This document shows, in pieces, positions 1 to 10,520 of a stretch of DNA of 64,000 nt (its first letter is position 1; each line of letters starts with the position of its first letter). The stretch covers positions 1-64,000 of the forward strand of contig NC_005042.1 of the NCBI RefSeq assembly GCF_000007925.1, written 5' to 3'. Position numbers and translations under genes: made by a program. Below the pieces are notes generated by a model that was not told the origin of the DNA, ran no database searches, and worked only from the letters and a program-made list of their open reading frames with translations. Source of the DNA: Prochlorococcus marinus subsp. marinus str. CCMP1375 (GTDB lineage: Bacteria; Cyanobacteriota; Cyanobacteriia; PCC-6307; Cyanobiaceae).

Positions 1-30
1 AAAGCTAGATGGCAGAAAGGTTTTTGAATA

Positions 31-48
31 ATTTCCACAGATTCCACA
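31..48 (+). other. Two DnaA-box-like sites upstream of dnaN
   Basis: Two adjacent nonamers, ATTTCCACA (31-39) and GATTCCACA (40-48), match the cyanobacterial DnaA box TTTTCCACA at 8/9 and 7/9 positions. They sit about 125 bp upstream of dnaN. In several cyanobacteria the replication origin lies next to dnaN, so these may be the inner edge of oriC. Two imperfect boxes alone are weak evidence, and the rest of any origin would lie left of the window. Confidence 0.35.
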
Positions 49-75
49 AGACCTACTACTACTGTATTAATTTCA

Positions 76-81
76 TATAAT
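76..81 (+). promoter_or_regulatory. Possible -10 element for dnaN
   Basis: A perfect TATAAT hexamer lies about 90 bp upstream of the dnaN ATG in AT-rich sequence. No convincing -35 hexamer is visible at the right distance. In a genome this AT-rich such hexamers occur by chance, so this is only a candidate. Confidence 0.25.
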
Positions 82-173
82 TAAATTAGAATTACTAGAA
101 GAAGAGAAAACTTTTATTAAAGCTATGAAAACTTTTTGTTCCTTTTTTGGTATTTCGTAGTTATGTTGAACCG

Positions 174-1331
174 ATGAAACTTGTTTGTTCTCAAATTGAG
201 CTCAATACAGCTCTTCAACTAGTTAGTAGAGCTGTAGCCACTAGGCCTTCGCATCCAGTATTGGCAAATGTATTGCTTACTGCTGATGCGGGAACTGGAA
301 AACTAAGCTTAACTGGATTTGATCTTAATTTAGGAATTCAAACATCGCTTAGTGCTTCTATCGAAAGTAGTGGAGCAATTACAGTTCCCTCAAAACTTTT
401 CGGAGAAATAATATCAAAATTATCTAGTGAATCTTCTATAACTTTATCAACAGATGATTCTAGTGAACAAGTTAATTTAAAGAGTAAAAGTGGAAATTAT
501 CAGGTAAGAGCTATGAGTGCTGATGATTTTCCTGATTTGCCTATGGTAGAAAATGGAGCTTTTTTAAAGGTTAATGCTAATTCTTTTGCTGTTTCATTAA
601 AATCTACTTTATTTGCTAGTAGTACAGATGAGGCGAAACAGATTTTAACAGGTGTTAATTTATGTTTTGAAGGTAATTCCTTAAAGTCAGCTGCTACAGA
701 TGGTCATAGATTAGCTGTTTTAGATCTTCAGAATGTAATAGCTTCTGAAACTAATCCTGAAATTAATAATTTATCTGAAAAATTAGAAGTAACTCTACCA
801 TCTAGATCATTAAGAGAGTTAGAACGTTTTCTATCTGGATGCAAATCGGATTCTGAAATAAGTTGTTTTTATGATCAAGGTCAATTTGTTTTTATTTCTT
901 CTGGGCAAATTATAACGACAAGAACACTAGATGGTAATTACCCTAATTATAATCAATTAATTCCTGATCAATTTAGTAATCAATTAGTTTTAGATAAAAA
1001 ATATTTTATAGCAGCTTTAGAGCGTATTGCTGTTTTGGCAGAGCAACATAACAATGTGGTTAAAATTTCAACTAATAAGGAATTACAAATTTTGAATATC
1101 TCTGCTGATGCGCAAGATCTTGGTAGTGGTTCGGAATCTATACCTATAAAATATGATTCTGAAGATATTCAAATTGCTTTTAATTCAAGATATTTATTAG
1201 AAGGTTTAAAAATTATAGAAACAAATACGATTTTATTAAAGTTTAACGCTCCTACAACTCCAGCAATATTTACACCTAATGATGAAACTAATTTTGTATA
1301 TTTAGTTATGCCTGTACAGATTCGTTCTTAA
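174..1331 (+). CDS. dnaN: DNA polymerase III subunit beta (sliding clamp)
   Basis: The beta clamp is a ring-shaped dimer that encircles DNA and tethers DNA polymerase III and other enzymes. The 385-residue product has the normal length and the expected three-repeat clamp fold; recognisable stretches include TRPSHPVLANVLL near the start, ATDGHRLA in the middle and the C-terminal VYLVMPVQIRS. I chose ATG 174 (MKLVCSQ) over an in-frame TTG at 147, because the family begins at this methionine and the nine extra residues have no clamp character. The next gene starts 2 bp after the stop, implying co-transcription with the PRC-barrel gene and purL. Confidence 0.97.
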   Translation: MKLVCSQIELNTALQLVSRAVATRPSHPVLANVLLTADAGTGKLSLTGFDLNLGIQTSLSASIESSGAITVPSKLFGEIISKLSSESSITLSTDDSSEQVNLKSKSGNYQVRAMSADDFPDLPMVENGAFLKVNANSFAVSLKSTLFASSTDEAKQILTGVNLCFEGNSLKSAATDGHRLAVLDLQNVIASETNPEINNLSEKLEVTLPSRSLRELERFLSGCKSDSEISCFYDQGQFVFISSGQIITTRTLDGNYPNYNQLIPDQFSNQLVLDKKYFIAALERIAVLAEQHNNVVKISTNKELQILNISADAQDLGSGSESIPIKYDSEDIQIAFNSRYLLEGLKIIETNTILLKFNAPTTPAIFTPNDETNFVYLVMPVQIRS

Positions 1332-1332
1332 A

Positions 1333-2079
1333 TTGAATATTCCAAGTCAATTTTTATTGAGCAATCTATTGAAGCTTAATGCTCGTTGTAGTAATGGTAT
1401 TGATCATGGTATTGGAACAACGGCTTGGATGTATCCTCCTGTTCATCGGCTTTTAGGTTGGGCAAGCAGACCTTCTAAATTAAGTCTTAAGAGATCTGTT
1501 TGGCGTTTAGATCAAATAAAAGCAATTACTGATAAAGATTTATTTGTTAAGGGTGTTCCAGCAGAATCAGATCAGGCTACAATAAATCGATTTCCAACTT
1601 TGCTTGAAGCTTCTTTGTTGAGTAAACAATCAGAAAAAATAGCTAATATTGCTGATCTTGTATTTGATACTAAAACAGGTAATATTATTTATTATTTAGT
1701 TGCGCGTAGTAATCCTAAATTACCTGGAACTAGTCGATGGCGTTTTGATTTAGATAAAATTATTGATCAACAGCCTGGCTGTGTTTTTTCTACGTTAGAG
1801 ACTTTAGATGAATTGCCTTTAGTTAAAAGTAGTATTAAGGAAGATTTTTTAAAAAGAAGTAAAGAAATTCGAGAAAATGTTTTAGAGTTTTCAAATATAG
1901 CTAATGAAAGATTAGAAGGATGGTTAGACGAAAATCAATTTGATAATCCTATTAATACTAACGATAATTGGGTTGATGATTATTCTAATAATAGAATAAA
2001 TGATGACGAATATTATAATTCATCAGATTATGAGAGATCTAAGAATGTTTTTAATAATGGAGAAGATCCATGGATTTAG
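1333..2079 (+). CDS. PRC-barrel-domain protein of unknown function
   Basis: This 248-residue soluble protein lies between dnaN and purL, where picocyanobacteria conserve a PRC-barrel protein. Two short beta-rich segments fit PRC-barrel half-repeats: residues about 48-75 ([13 protein letters not shown]) and 92-128 ([23 protein letters not shown]). The last 60 residues are rich in Asn, Asp and Glu and look disordered. No catalytic motif is visible; PRC barrels in other proteins mediate RNA-processing or photosynthetic-complex contacts, but nothing here fixes a role. The start is a TTG 2 bp after the dnaN stop; no in-frame ATG covers the conserved N-terminus. It overlaps purL by 10 bp. Confidence 0.8.
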   Translation: MNIPSQFLLSNLLKLNARCSNGIDHGIGTTAWMYPPVHRLLGWASRPSKLSLKRSVWRLDQIKAITDKDLFVKGVPAESDQATINRFPTLLEASLLSKQSEKIANIADLVFDTKTGNIIYYLVARSNPKLPGTSRWRFDLDKIIDQQPGCVFSTLETLDELPLVKSSIKEDFLKRSKEIRENVLEFSNIANERLEGWLDENQFDNPINTNDNWVDDYSNNRINDDEYYNSSDYERSKNVFNNGEDPWI

Positions 2080-4487
2080 ATATGATTGATATTTCATTTA
2101 ATAGATTGATTAAATCTAAAGATTATTTAGTTGATTATAATGTTGAATTAGCTTTAAAAAAGGAAGGTTTAACGAAGGCTGATTATATTGAAATTTGTAA
2201 TCGATTAAAAAGATCTCCTAATAGAACTGAATTAGGAATGTTTGGAGTTATGTGGTCTGAGCATTGTTGTTACCGTAATTCACGTTCTTTATTGTCCAAT
2301 TTTCCAACAACAGGAAAAAATATTTTAGTTGGACCTGGTGAAAATGCTGGCGTTGTTGATTTAGGTGAAGGACAAAGATTAGCTTTTAAGATAGAAAGTC
2401 ATAATCATCCTTCTGCTATTGAACCTTTTCAAGGAGCAGCTACTGGTGTAGGTGGCATATTGCGAGACATTTTTACTATGGGAGCACGTCCTATTGCTTT
2501 ACTGAATTCATTAAGATTTGGTCCATTGGATACTCCTATAAATGTAGGTTTATTGGAAGGTGTTGTTTCAGGAATAGCCCATTATGGAAATTGTGTTGGT
2601 GTTCCTACTGTTGGGGGTGAAGTAGCTTTTGATAAAAGTTATTCAGGAAATCCTTTAGTAAATGCAATGGCTTTAGGCATTATGGAAACTAAGGAGATTG
2701 TTTGTTCAGGTGCAAAAGGAATAGATTTTCCTGTTATTTATGTCGGTAGCACTACAGGTAGAGATGGTATGGGAGGAGCTAGTTTTGCAAGTTCGGAGCT
2801 TACTCAAGCTTCTATAGATGATAGACCTGCTGTACAAGTTGGCGACCCTTTTCTAGAAAAGGGTCTTATTGAAGGATGCTTAGAAGCCTTTAAAACAGGT
2901 TATGTTGTCGCAGCTCAAGATATGGGAGCGGCAGGTCTTACTTGCAGTTGTTCTGAAATGGCTGCAAAAGGTGGTGTTGGTATTGAACTAGATCTGGATT
3001 TAGTTCCAGCAAGAGAAAAAAATATGACAGCATACGAATTTTTGCTTTCTGAATCACAAGAACGCATGCTTTTTGTTGTTGAACCAGGTAAAGAAGAGCT
3101 TATAATGAATAAATTTAGAAAATGGGGATTACAAGCTAAGGTGGTAGGGAAAGTATTAGAAGAAAATATTGTTCGTGTTATTCATGAAAAACAAATTGTT
3201 GTTAATTTACCTGCAGATTCTTTAGCTGAAGATACTCCTGTGAATAAACATGAATTGCTTGAAGAGCCTCCTGGCTTCATTAAAGATCATTGGAAATGGG
3301 ATGAAACATCTCTTCCTAAAGTTTCAATTAAAGGAGTTCATTTTAAGGAAAATAACACTATTTTAGATTGGAATCAAATTATCTTGAGATTATTAGATGA
3401 TCCCACAATTGCATCAAAAAGATGGATTTATAATCAATATGATTATCAAGTACAAAATAATACAATTATTGCTCCTGGTATAGGAGATGCAGCTCTGATT
3501 CGATTAAGAGAAATAGAGAATCAAAATCAAAATTCTAATCGTGGAATTGCTGCAGTAGTTGATTGCCCTAATAGATGGGTTGCTTTAGATCCAGAACGTG
3601 GTGCTATTGCTGCAGTAGCAGAGGCATCCCGAAATATTAGTTGTGTAGGAGCTAAACCTCTTGCTGTTACAGATAATTTAAATTTTTCTTCACCTGAAGA
3701 TCCAATTGGGTATTGGCAATTAGCAAAGGCATGTAAGGGTTTATCAAAAGCTTGTGTAGTTTTAGAAACACCTGTTACAGGAGGTAATGTCTCTCTATAT
3801 AACGAAACTGCATTGCCAAATGGATTAAAGCAACCGATTCAACCAACACCAGTTGTTGGAATGATTGGTTTAATCCAAGATATCAATTCTGCGACACGAC
3901 AAGGTTGGAAAGATCAAGGAGATCAAATTTATTTATTAGGTACATCGATAGACCCCTCTATACTAAATAATCAAAATATTTCTTTAGCTGCAACCTCTTA
4001 CTTAGAAAATATTTATGGCTTAAAAACAGGAAGACCTCCTTTAATTGACTTAGAGTTTGAAAAATTAGTGCAATTATTTTTAAGAGAATCAATTGCTAAT
4101 AATTTAATAAAATCTGCTCATGATATTAGTGATGGTGGCCTCGTTATTGGACTTGCAGAATCATGTATTAGTTCTGGTTTAGGAATCGAATGCAATTTGC
4201 CGGAAATTGATAATCGCTTAGATAAACTTTTGTTTGCTGAAGGAGGCTCGAGAGTTTTAGTAAGTGTTTCTCCAAATAACATTCACAATATTAAAAATAG
4301 TTTGAATAATTTTAATATTGCTAACTCTGAACAAATTTCTTTTAATTATTTAGGAACAGTTACTGATAATAAATATTTTCAGATTAACATAAATCAGACA
4401 AAAATCATAGATTTATCAGTTAATGAAATTACAAATAAATTTGAAAGATCTATACCAAGAAGAATAAACTCTACTATAGTGAGCTAA
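2070..4487 (+). CDS. purL: Phosphoribosylformylglycinamidine synthase subunit PurL
   Basis: PurL catalyses the ATP-dependent conversion of FGAR to FGAM in purine synthesis, with ammonia supplied by PurQ and bridged by PurS. At 805 residues this is the small PurL type that needs those two separate partners; neither is in the window. Visible signatures are the SEHC motif with its catalytic His (residues 63-66), [21 protein letters not shown] (starting at 109, ATP/substrate loop) and a second AIRS-type half with [10 protein letters not shown] near residue 685. ATG 2070 is favoured over ATG 2082 because GGAGAAG lies 5 bp upstream of it. It overlaps the preceding gene, and purF follows 42 bp later. 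Confidence 0.96.
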   Translation: MDLDMIDISFNRLIKSKDYLVDYNVELALKKEGLTKADYIEICNRLKRSPNRTELGMFGVMWSEHCCYRNSRSLLSNFPTTGKNILVGPGENAGVVDLGEGQRLAFKIESHNHPSAIEPFQGAATGVGGILRDIFTMGARPIALLNSLRFGPLDTPINVGLLEGVVSGIAHYGNCVGVPTVGGEVAFDKSYSGNPLVNAMALGIMETKEIVCSGAKGIDFPVIYVGSTTGRDGMGGASFASSELTQASIDDRPAVQVGDPFLEKGLIEGCLEAFKTGYVVAAQDMGAAGLTCSCSEMAAKGGVGIELDLDLVPAREKNMTAYEFLLSESQERMLFVVEPGKEELIMNKFRKWGLQAKVVGKVLEENIVRVIHEKQIVVNLPADSLAEDTPVNKHELLEEPPGFIKDHWKWDETSLPKVSIKGVHFKENNTILDWNQIILRLLDDPTIASKRWIYNQYDYQVQNNTIIAPGIGDAALIRLREIENQNQNSNRGIAAVVDCPNRWVALDPERGAIAAVAEASRNISCVGAKPLAVTDNLNFSSPEDPIGYWQLAKACKGLSKACVVLETPVTGGNVSLYNETALPNGLKQPIQPTPVVGMIGLIQDINSATRQGWKDQGDQIYLLGTSIDPSILNNQNISLAATSYLENIYGLKTGRPPLIDLEFEKLVQLFLRESIANNLIKSAHDISDGGLVIGLAESCISSGLGIECNLPEIDNRLDKLLFAEGGSRVLVSVSPNNIHNIKNSLNNFNIANSEQISFNYLGTVTDNKYFQININQTKIIDLSVNEITNKFERSIPRRINSTIVS

Positions 4488-4529
4488 TCTTCAAGATCAA
4501 AATTATATATTTTATTTAAGGAGACAATT

Positions 4530-5987
4530 ATGTGTGGAATAGTAGGAATAGTTTCTAATAATCAAATTAATCAAAAGATTTATGATAGTTTGCTTTTATT
4601 ACAGCATAGAGGGCAGGACTCAACAGGAATAGCAACGATGGAAGGAAGTGTTTTTCACTTACATAAATCTAAGGGTCAAGTTAAAGAAGCATATAGAACA
4701 AGAGACATGAGAATTCTGACCGGCAATATTGGAATTGGTCATGTAAGGTATGCTACTTCAGGAGAGGCACATCGAGAAGATGAAGCACAACCTTTTTATG
4801 TAAATGCACCTTATGGAATTATTCTTGTACACAATGGAAATTTGACAAATACGCGTGAATTAGAAAAAGAACTTTTTAGTATTGATAGAAGACATACGAA
4901 TTCCTCTAGTGATACAGAAATGCTTTTAAATGTATTGGCAACTGAAATTCAGTCTGAAAATTATGGAAGTTCATTATCTCCCGAACATATTTTTTCTGCT
5001 ATATCATCATTACATAAAAGAGTAGAAGGTACATATTCAGCAATTGCAATGATTGCTGGTTATGGATTACTTGCTTTTAGAGATCCATATGGAATAAGAC
5101 CTTTAGTCTTAGGTAAAAGAGTTTTAGATAATGGTAAAACCGAATGGATTGTTGCAAGTGAATCTTTGGTATTAGAAAATAATGATTTTGATGTAGTACG
5201 AGATGTTGTACCTGGTGAAGCTATTTTTATTTCTAATGAAGGAGAATTTTATTCAAAACAGTGTGCTGATAATCCACAATTGTTTCCTTGTTCTTTTGAA
5301 TATGTTTATTTGGCTCGACCAGATTCTGTAATGAATGGTATTTCTGTATATGAAGCTAGATTAAGGATGGGAGATTATCTTGCCAAGACAATTCAGGAAC
5401 AAATTACTTCGGGCGAAATTGATGTAGTTATGCCAATTCCTGATTCTTCTAGACCATCTGCGATGCAGGTTGCAAGACAATTAGGTCTTGAGTATAGAGA
5501 AGGATTTTTTAAGAATCGTTATGTAGGAAGGACTTTTATTATGCCTGGTCAGGCACAAAGAAAGAAATCTGTACGTCAAAAACTTAATGCGATGAGTAGT
5601 GAGTTTAAAGGAAAAAATGTATTATTAGTCGATGATTCTATAGTTCGTGGAACTACATCTCGAGAGATTGTACAAATGGCAAAATTAGCAGGAGCTAATA
5701 AAGTAACCTTTACTTCTGCGGCGCCTCCGATACGTTTTCCTCATGTTTATGGTATTAATATGCCATCAAAGATGGAGTTAATTGCTCATGATAAATCTAT
5801 TGATCAAATACAAGAAACTTTATTGGCAGATGGTTTGGTATATCAAAAAATATCTGATTTAGAGCAATCTATTTTAAAAGGTTCTCAAGTGAAAAATCTT
5901 GACCTTTCTTGCTTTAATGGTGAATATGTAACTGGAAAGGTTACTGAAGAATATTTAGCTTGGGTCGGATCTAAATATTCTTCTTAA
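4530..5987 (+). CDS. purF: Amidophosphoribosyltransferase
   Basis: PurF transfers glutamine amide nitrogen to PRPP, the first committed step of purine synthesis. The 485-residue protein starts directly with the N-terminal nucleophile Met-Cys (MCGIVGI), so it has no Bacillus-type propeptide. The glutaminase domain is followed by the PRPP-binding motif VLLVDDSIVRGTTSRE near residue 365. Of the four cluster cysteines of the Bacillus enzyme only two are kept: PCSFEY near 253 and SCFNGEY near 457. The third position is His (FPHVYGI) and the CxxC is DxxC. A strong Shine-Dalgarno AAGGAGA lies at 4518-4524. It is convergent with the topoisomerase gene. Confidence 0.97.
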   Translation: MCGIVGIVSNNQINQKIYDSLLLLQHRGQDSTGIATMEGSVFHLHKSKGQVKEAYRTRDMRILTGNIGIGHVRYATSGEAHREDEAQPFYVNAPYGIILVHNGNLTNTRELEKELFSIDRRHTNSSSDTEMLLNVLATEIQSENYGSSLSPEHIFSAISSLHKRVEGTYSAIAMIAGYGLLAFRDPYGIRPLVLGKRVLDNGKTEWIVASESLVLENNDFDVVRDVVPGEAIFISNEGEFYSKQCADNPQLFPCSFEYVYLARPDSVMNGISVYEARLRMGDYLAKTIQEQITSGEIDVVMPIPDSSRPSAMQVARQLGLEYREGFFKNRYVGRTFIMPGQAQRKKSVRQKLNAMSSEFKGKNVLLVDDSIVRGTTSREIVQMAKLAGANKVTFTSAAPPIRFPHVYGINMPSKMELIAHDKSIDQIQETLLADGLVYQKISDLEQSILKGSQVKNLDLSCFNGEYVTGKVTEEYLAWVGSKYSS

Positions 5988-6007
5988 TAGTTTAATTATA
6001 ACTATTT
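5986..6007. terminator. Possible terminator between purF and the topoisomerase gene
   Basis: A 7-bp AT-only stem (AATAGTT at 5986-5992, AACTATT at 6000-6006) with a 7-nt loop spans the short convergent junction and runs into TTTT on the plus strand. It could end both transcripts, but the stem has almost no GC and would be weak. Confidence 0.35.
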
Positions 6008-8478
6008 TCTTCAATCAAAGGAATTATTTTTTCTAATAGTTCATTTTTTTCTAGGTTAAATGCTTTTTTTTGTTCTTCATTGAATTTTAGTTTTTCGATC
6101 TGATTTGAACTAACTCTTCCATGTTTACCTTGATTCGTTTTTATACCCACTAGTTGTTTTGCATTATAAGTTTGTATTAATCTATCTTTTTGATTGTTTT
6201 TGTCTTTAAAACTTATTCCTATTTCACCCAGATCCCCTTTAGAGGATTCTTTAATTGATTTTAGAGAATGTTTTATAACTGTTCCTTTCTCAGATATTAA
6301 AATTATATTGCAATTTTCTTTTTCTTTTGTAGTTAATGCACCAATGATATTTTCACCCGGGAAAAGCTTTATCATCACTGACCCTTGGGCAAGCTTACCC
6401 ATTAATGGTATTGATTCTTCATTGATTTTAAGTTTGATAATTCTTCCTATATTAGTCACAACTAATAAATGACCATTTAATGGGCATAATAAAGCGGATT
6501 TTAGAAAAACCCCATCTTTTAATTTTAGTATTGTCGTTGCGCGTCCAGAAATATCAATTATTTCATTTAGATTAGTTCTTTTAAATCTTCCATCAGTACT
6601 CAATAAGCCAAGACTCAAATTTTCAGTATTTAATAACGGTAAAAGATTTGTGATTTTTTCTCCTTCAAGACCTGATGGTAGAAATCTATTTAATTGACCA
6701 GGTTGACTTCCAGCGAACTCCCATTTTAATAAGGCAATTTTTCCATGATTTGTAATAGCTAGAATTTTTGGTTGTTTTGCTATAGGCCAAAGTAATCTTG
6801 TTGGCACAGGTCCTTCACCTAGTAAACAACTTTCGGTTAAATTGAGTTTGGTAAGTATTTGTGGCCGTAAGATTTTAACTTGATCATCATCTTGAATTAG
6901 CAAATATCCATCTTTTGGAAGGCTTTCAAAAGCTTTTTTTCTTTGTAATTCTGCATTCGGTCTTAGATTGGCATTTCTTTCTGCTACTAATTCATCTCCT
7001 CCTTCTACAAGCTTTGTTTTTCTTTGACTTCCAAATTTCTTTTTTAATAATTTTAATTCATTGACCATCTCTGAAAGCAATTGGCTTCTATTTTCTAATA
7101 TTTCACGAAGATTTTTTTCTAATATTTTTAAATCATTTGCTTCATTATAGAGACCTTGAGTTTCTAGATTAGTTAACTTCCTTAATGGCATAGAAAGTAT
7201 TCCTTCAGATTGTTTTTCATTTAATTTTAATTCAGACATGATTTTGATTTTTGCATCAATTGAGTCTTTAGCATTTTCAATTAGATTTATTACTTTTTTT
7301 AAGTTCTTAAGAGCTTTAATTAAACCTTCTAATATTTCTAATCTTGCTAAAGTCTGTTTTAATTTATTTTTTGTTCTTTTTCTGATCGTTAATTCTCTAT
7401 ATTCTAGAAAAATTATTAATAATCTCTTTAAAGATAGTTGTTTTGGCTGTCCATTTACTAAGGCTAATAATGTAGCACTAAAGTTATTTTGAAGATTTGT
7501 TTTTTGATATAAAGTATCTTTTACTATTTCATGATCAATATCTCTTCTTAATTCTATAACTATTCTCATTCCATCTCTATCACTTTCATCTCTGATATCT
7601 GCAATTCCATCAATTTTAGAGTTGTTTACAAGATCAGCGAGTTTTTCAATCCATGCAGCTTTGTTTACTTGGTAAGGTAACTCTGTAATAACAATACCTT
7701 TTTTACGATGCTTGCCTTTTCCTGGATTAATTTCTTCTATATGTGTTATTCCTCTCATTGGAATACTTCCTTTTCCTTTTAAATATGTTTCTTTGATTCC
7801 ATTACTTAAGAGGATTTCACCTCCAGTAGGGAAATCTGGACCTGGAATAATTTCAATTAATTTATCTTCTGATAATTCAGGTTTTTTTATTAGCGCAATT
7901 AATCCATTAATTATTTCATTGATATTGTGAGGAGGAATATTTGTTGCCATTCCTACGGCAATCCCAGAGCAACCATTAAGTACTAAAAATGGTAATTGAG
8001 CTGGTAGTACATCTGGCTCTTGTTGTGATCCATCAAAATTCTGACTAAAATCCACTGTTTTATCGTCTATTTCATTTAATAAGGCTTGATTAGCTATAGG
8101 GGCTAAACGTGTTTCGGTATAACGCATTGCAGCTGGAGGATCATCATCAATAGATCCAAAATTCCCATGACCATCTAGTACTGGATATCTGCTTGAGAAG
8201 CTTTGTACAAGCCGTACTAATGCGTCATATACAGCTTGATCTCCATGAGGGTGGTATTTACCTAGAACATCGCCAACTACACGAGCACATTTTCTAAAAG
8301 GCCTTTCAGGGGTCAATCCTAATTCATGCATTGCATATAGGATCCGACGCTGGACTGGCTTAAGACCGTCTCTTGCATCAGGTAATGCTCTACCCACAAT
8401 TACGCTCATAGCGTATTCGAGGTATGAGCGTTGCATTTCCTGATGCAACGAAATAGGTTGAAAGCGTTCTTTAGCCAT
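5992..8478 (-). CDS. parC: Type IIA topoisomerase subunit A (GyrA/ParC family)
   Basis: This subunit cuts and reseals DNA in a gyrase or topoisomerase IV heterotetramer. The product is 828 residues. The N-terminal breakage-reunion domain shows [19 protein letters not shown] (33-50), [17 protein letters not shown] and the catalytic tyrosine in [10 protein letters not shown] (Tyr120). A coiled-coil region follows at about 360-500, and the C-terminal half carries beta-pinwheel blades. I do not see the QRRGGKG GyrA box that allows negative supercoiling, which favours a ParC-like decatenase, but the window has no parE or gyrB to settle it. The start [15 protein letters not shown] is the usual family start. 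It is divergent from no gene; the TPR gene lies 79 bp downstream of its start on the same strand. Confidence 0.9.
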   Translation of the reverse strand: MAKERFQPISLHQEMQRSYLEYAMSVIVGRALPDARDGLKPVQRRILYAMHELGLTPERPFRKCARVVGDVLGKYHPHGDQAVYDALVRLVQSFSSRYPVLDGHGNFGSIDDDPPAAMRYTETRLAPIANQALLNEIDDKTVDFSQNFDGSQQEPDVLPAQLPFLVLNGCSGIAVGMATNIPPHNINEIINGLIALIKKPELSEDKLIEIIPGPDFPTGGEILLSNGIKETYLKGKGSIPMRGITHIEEINPGKGKHRKKGIVITELPYQVNKAAWIEKLADLVNNSKIDGIADIRDESDRDGMRIVIELRRDIDHEIVKDTLYQKTNLQNNFSATLLALVNGQPKQLSLKRLLIIFLEYRELTIRKRTKNKLKQTLARLEILEGLIKALKNLKKVINLIENAKDSIDAKIKIMSELKLNEKQSEGILSMPLRKLTNLETQGLYNEANDLKILEKNLREILENRSQLLSEMVNELKLLKKKFGSQRKTKLVEGGDELVAERNANLRPNAELQRKKAFESLPKDGYLLIQDDDQVKILRPQILTKLNLTESCLLGEGPVPTRLLWPIAKQPKILAITNHGKIALLKWEFAGSQPGQLNRFLPSGLEGEKITNLLPLLNTENLSLGLLSTDGRFKRTNLNEIIDISGRATTILKLKDGVFLKSALLCPLNGHLLVVTNIGRIIKLKINEESIPLMGKLAQGSVMIKLFPGENIIGALTTKEKENCNIILISEKGTVIKHSLKSIKESSKGDLGEIGISFKDKNNQKDRLIQTYNAKQLVGIKTNQGKHGRVSSNQIEKLKFNEEQKKAFNLEKNELLEKIIPLIEENSYN

Positions 8479-8557
8479 TCACTTTATGACTGTGCAAAAG
8501 GCTTAGATGATTCACAGTACAAATTTTTTTTCGTTACTACAAGTTTTATTGCTCTTT

Positions 8558-9433
8558 TTAATTTGTAAACCTTGAATTTGCAGAAGCTTTATTTATTACG
8601 GCTTTTAATTTCGGATTTTTGAAAAGGGTTTTTCCTGCTTCTTGTAGCTTTTCACCCCACAATTGCTCTTTTTGGTGCGCTTGAGAAAAGTAATTTGGAT
8701 TTTCTTGTAATGCTTCCTTAGCTAATTTTATTGATTCTTTGTTAGCTGGTTCAATAGAATACAATGCTATTGCTAAAGCAAGCTTTGGTTCTGGATCTGA
8801 TTTGATTTTTAGTACTTTCCTCCATATTTGGATTGCTTGTTTTTTATTCCCTAATTCAAAATAAATAAGGCCTTTATTATTTATTGCTTGCCAAAAGTTT
8901 GGTTTTACTTTTGTTGCTTTTGTGAATGCGTCTAAAGCTTCGGTGTGATTTTTTTGAATTAGTTTTGCATTGCCTAGTAAAAAATATGCATTTGAATTCT
9001 TCTTTTCTATCTTTAAGCATTTATTAATAGAATTAATTGCAAGTTGAATCTCACCCATTTGCATTTCTATTGATGCTTTTGTAAACCATAGAATTGGAAT
9101 GTTAGGATTAATATTTTTAGCTCTTTCAATTGAAATAAGAGCTTCTTCTAGTTTATTATTACTTAATTGTGCTCTAGCGAGAATGATCCAAAGCTCTATT
9201 TCTTTTGGATTAAGACTGATTGCTAGTTTTGCAAGCCCAATTGCTTCTTTTGTTTGACCATATTTAATGTATTCAGAAGCAGTCAGCCCTATTCCTATGC
9301 TAGTGTCAATTAGTACTTTTGGATTTGGGCTATATATATTTGGTATGTAAGCATGCGATGGTTTGTTAATAACAAATAAATTTGTATTTAATATTATGCA
9401 AATTAACCAGTATATTTTTTTATAATTTTTCAT
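8558..9433 (-). CDS. TPR-repeat protein with N-terminal signal/anchor
   Basis: The 291-residue protein has an N-terminal hydrophobic segment (residues 7-25, IYWLICIILNTNLFVI), either a signal peptide or a membrane anchor. It is followed by about five tetratricopeptide repeats between residues 50 and 215, with repeated patterns such as AIGLAKLAISLNPKEIELW and AYFLLGNAKLIQKNHTEAL. TPRs form helical scaffolds for protein contacts; no enzymatic motif is present. The start ATG overlaps the queG stop by one base (TAATG), so the two genes are probably translationally coupled. The partner of this scaffold cannot be named from sequence. Confidence 0.85.
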   Translation of the reverse strand: MKNYKKIYWLICIILNTNLFVINKPSHAYIPNIYSPNPKVLIDTSIGIGLTASEYIKYGQTKEAIGLAKLAISLNPKEIELWIILARAQLSNNKLEEALISIERAKNINPNIPILWFTKASIEMQMGEIQLAINSINKCLKIEKKNSNAYFLLGNAKLIQKNHTEALDAFTKATKVKPNFWQAINNKGLIYFELGNKKQAIQIWRKVLKIKSDPEPKLALAIALYSIEPANKESIKLAKEALQENPNYFSQAHQKEQLWGEKLQEAGKTLFKNPKLKAVINKASANSRFTN

Positions 9434-10395
9434 TATTTTGACGAATTAAATTTATTATTTTTAAGAATATAATTTGCATTTCTACGCCACATCCATGGTT
9501 TAATTCTTTTTAATGAAGATCCTTTAAGCTTTTTTTGCCAATTTTTGTCATCCCATTCTTTTGCTTGTTTAGCTGTTAAATCTAATATCCATTCTTTTGG
9601 TTGCGTATCTGGATCAAGACTAATAGGAATTTTTTGTTGATTCCAAGGACATATTTCTTGACATATGTCACATCCTGCAATCCAAAGACCCATTGCTTTT
9701 TGAATTTCTATTGGAATGTCTTTATTTCTATTTTCAATATTATGATAAGCAATACATTTTCTTGAATCAATTACAAAAGGTTCAACAATTGCTTTGGTTG
9801 GGCATGCTTCGATGCATTTTTGACATTTACCACATAGAGATTCAGAAGGTTTGTCAGGTATTAGTTCTTCTGTAGATAAAAGATTACCTAGTACCATCCA
9901 AGATCCTTGTTTGGAGTTAATTAGATTACTGTTTTTTCCAATCCATCCTAAGCCTGCTTCTTCAGCCCATGCTTTTTCTAGAAGAGGTTTTGAATCTACA
10001 CAGATTTTCCATTTTGAGTCTGGTCTTTTAGTTTGAAGCCATTTACCTATTTCTTTAAGTCTTTTTTCAATGACTTTATGATAATCATTCCCTTGAGCAT
10101 AGCGACCAATTAACAATTGATTTGGTTTTTTATTTTCCGGAATAGTGAAATAGTTTAGCCCTACTACTAGTACACTCTTGACCCCATAAAGAAGCTTTTC
10201 CGCTTCGATTCTTGCTGGTGCTTTCATCCAATTCATGTCTGCATGATGACCTGCTTCTATCCACCTTTCCAGTGCATCAGTTCTCAATTTTATTCTTTTA
10301 CTTTTTGTTATTCGTGCAATACCTACAGGTTGGAAACCCTTTTTTTCAGCTTCTCTTTTGAGTGAATAGCTTAATTCATCTTGACTTTCAGCCAT
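9433..10395 (-). CDS. queG: Epoxyqueuosine reductase
   Basis: QueG reduces epoxyqueuosine to queuosine at tRNA position 34, using cobalamin and two [4Fe-4S] clusters. The 320-residue protein has the family hallmarks: DSKPLLEKAWAEEAGLGWIGKN (starts near 131), the ferredoxin-like cluster motif CGKCQKCIEACP near 187, and a second motif CDICQEICPWN near 242. The start is MAESQDELSYSLKREAEKKGF. Because QueG is B12-dependent, it adds to the cobalamin theme seen in cbiD and hupE in this window. It is followed by the TPR gene with a one-base overlap. Confidence 0.95.
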   Translation of the reverse strand: MAESQDELSYSLKREAEKKGFQPVGIARITKSKRIKLRTDALERWIEAGHHADMNWMKAPARIEAEKLLYGVKSVLVVGLNYFTIPENKKPNQLLIGRYAQGNDYHKVIEKRLKEIGKWLQTKRPDSKWKICVDSKPLLEKAWAEEAGLGWIGKNSNLINSKQGSWMVLGNLLSTEELIPDKPSESLCGKCQKCIEACPTKAIVEPFVIDSRKCIAYHNIENRNKDIPIEIQKAMGLWIAGCDICQEICPWNQQKIPISLDPDTQPKEWILDLTAKQAKEWDDKNWQKKLKGSSLKRIKPWMWRRNANYILKNNKFNSSK

Positions 10396-10520
10396 GATTC
10401 ATTCAACCCTCAGAAATATTTTGGGCTGTTATTTCGCTTATTTCCATTAAAAAATTCATTTATTCTAGTAAATTGTGTAACGTTAGTTGAATAAACTAAT
10501 TAAAAGGCATTTGATCCTTC

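Noticed and set aside
147-173. Nine extra N-terminal residues for dnaN from a TTG start
   Set aside because: The added residues are not clamp-like and ATG 174 matches the family start.
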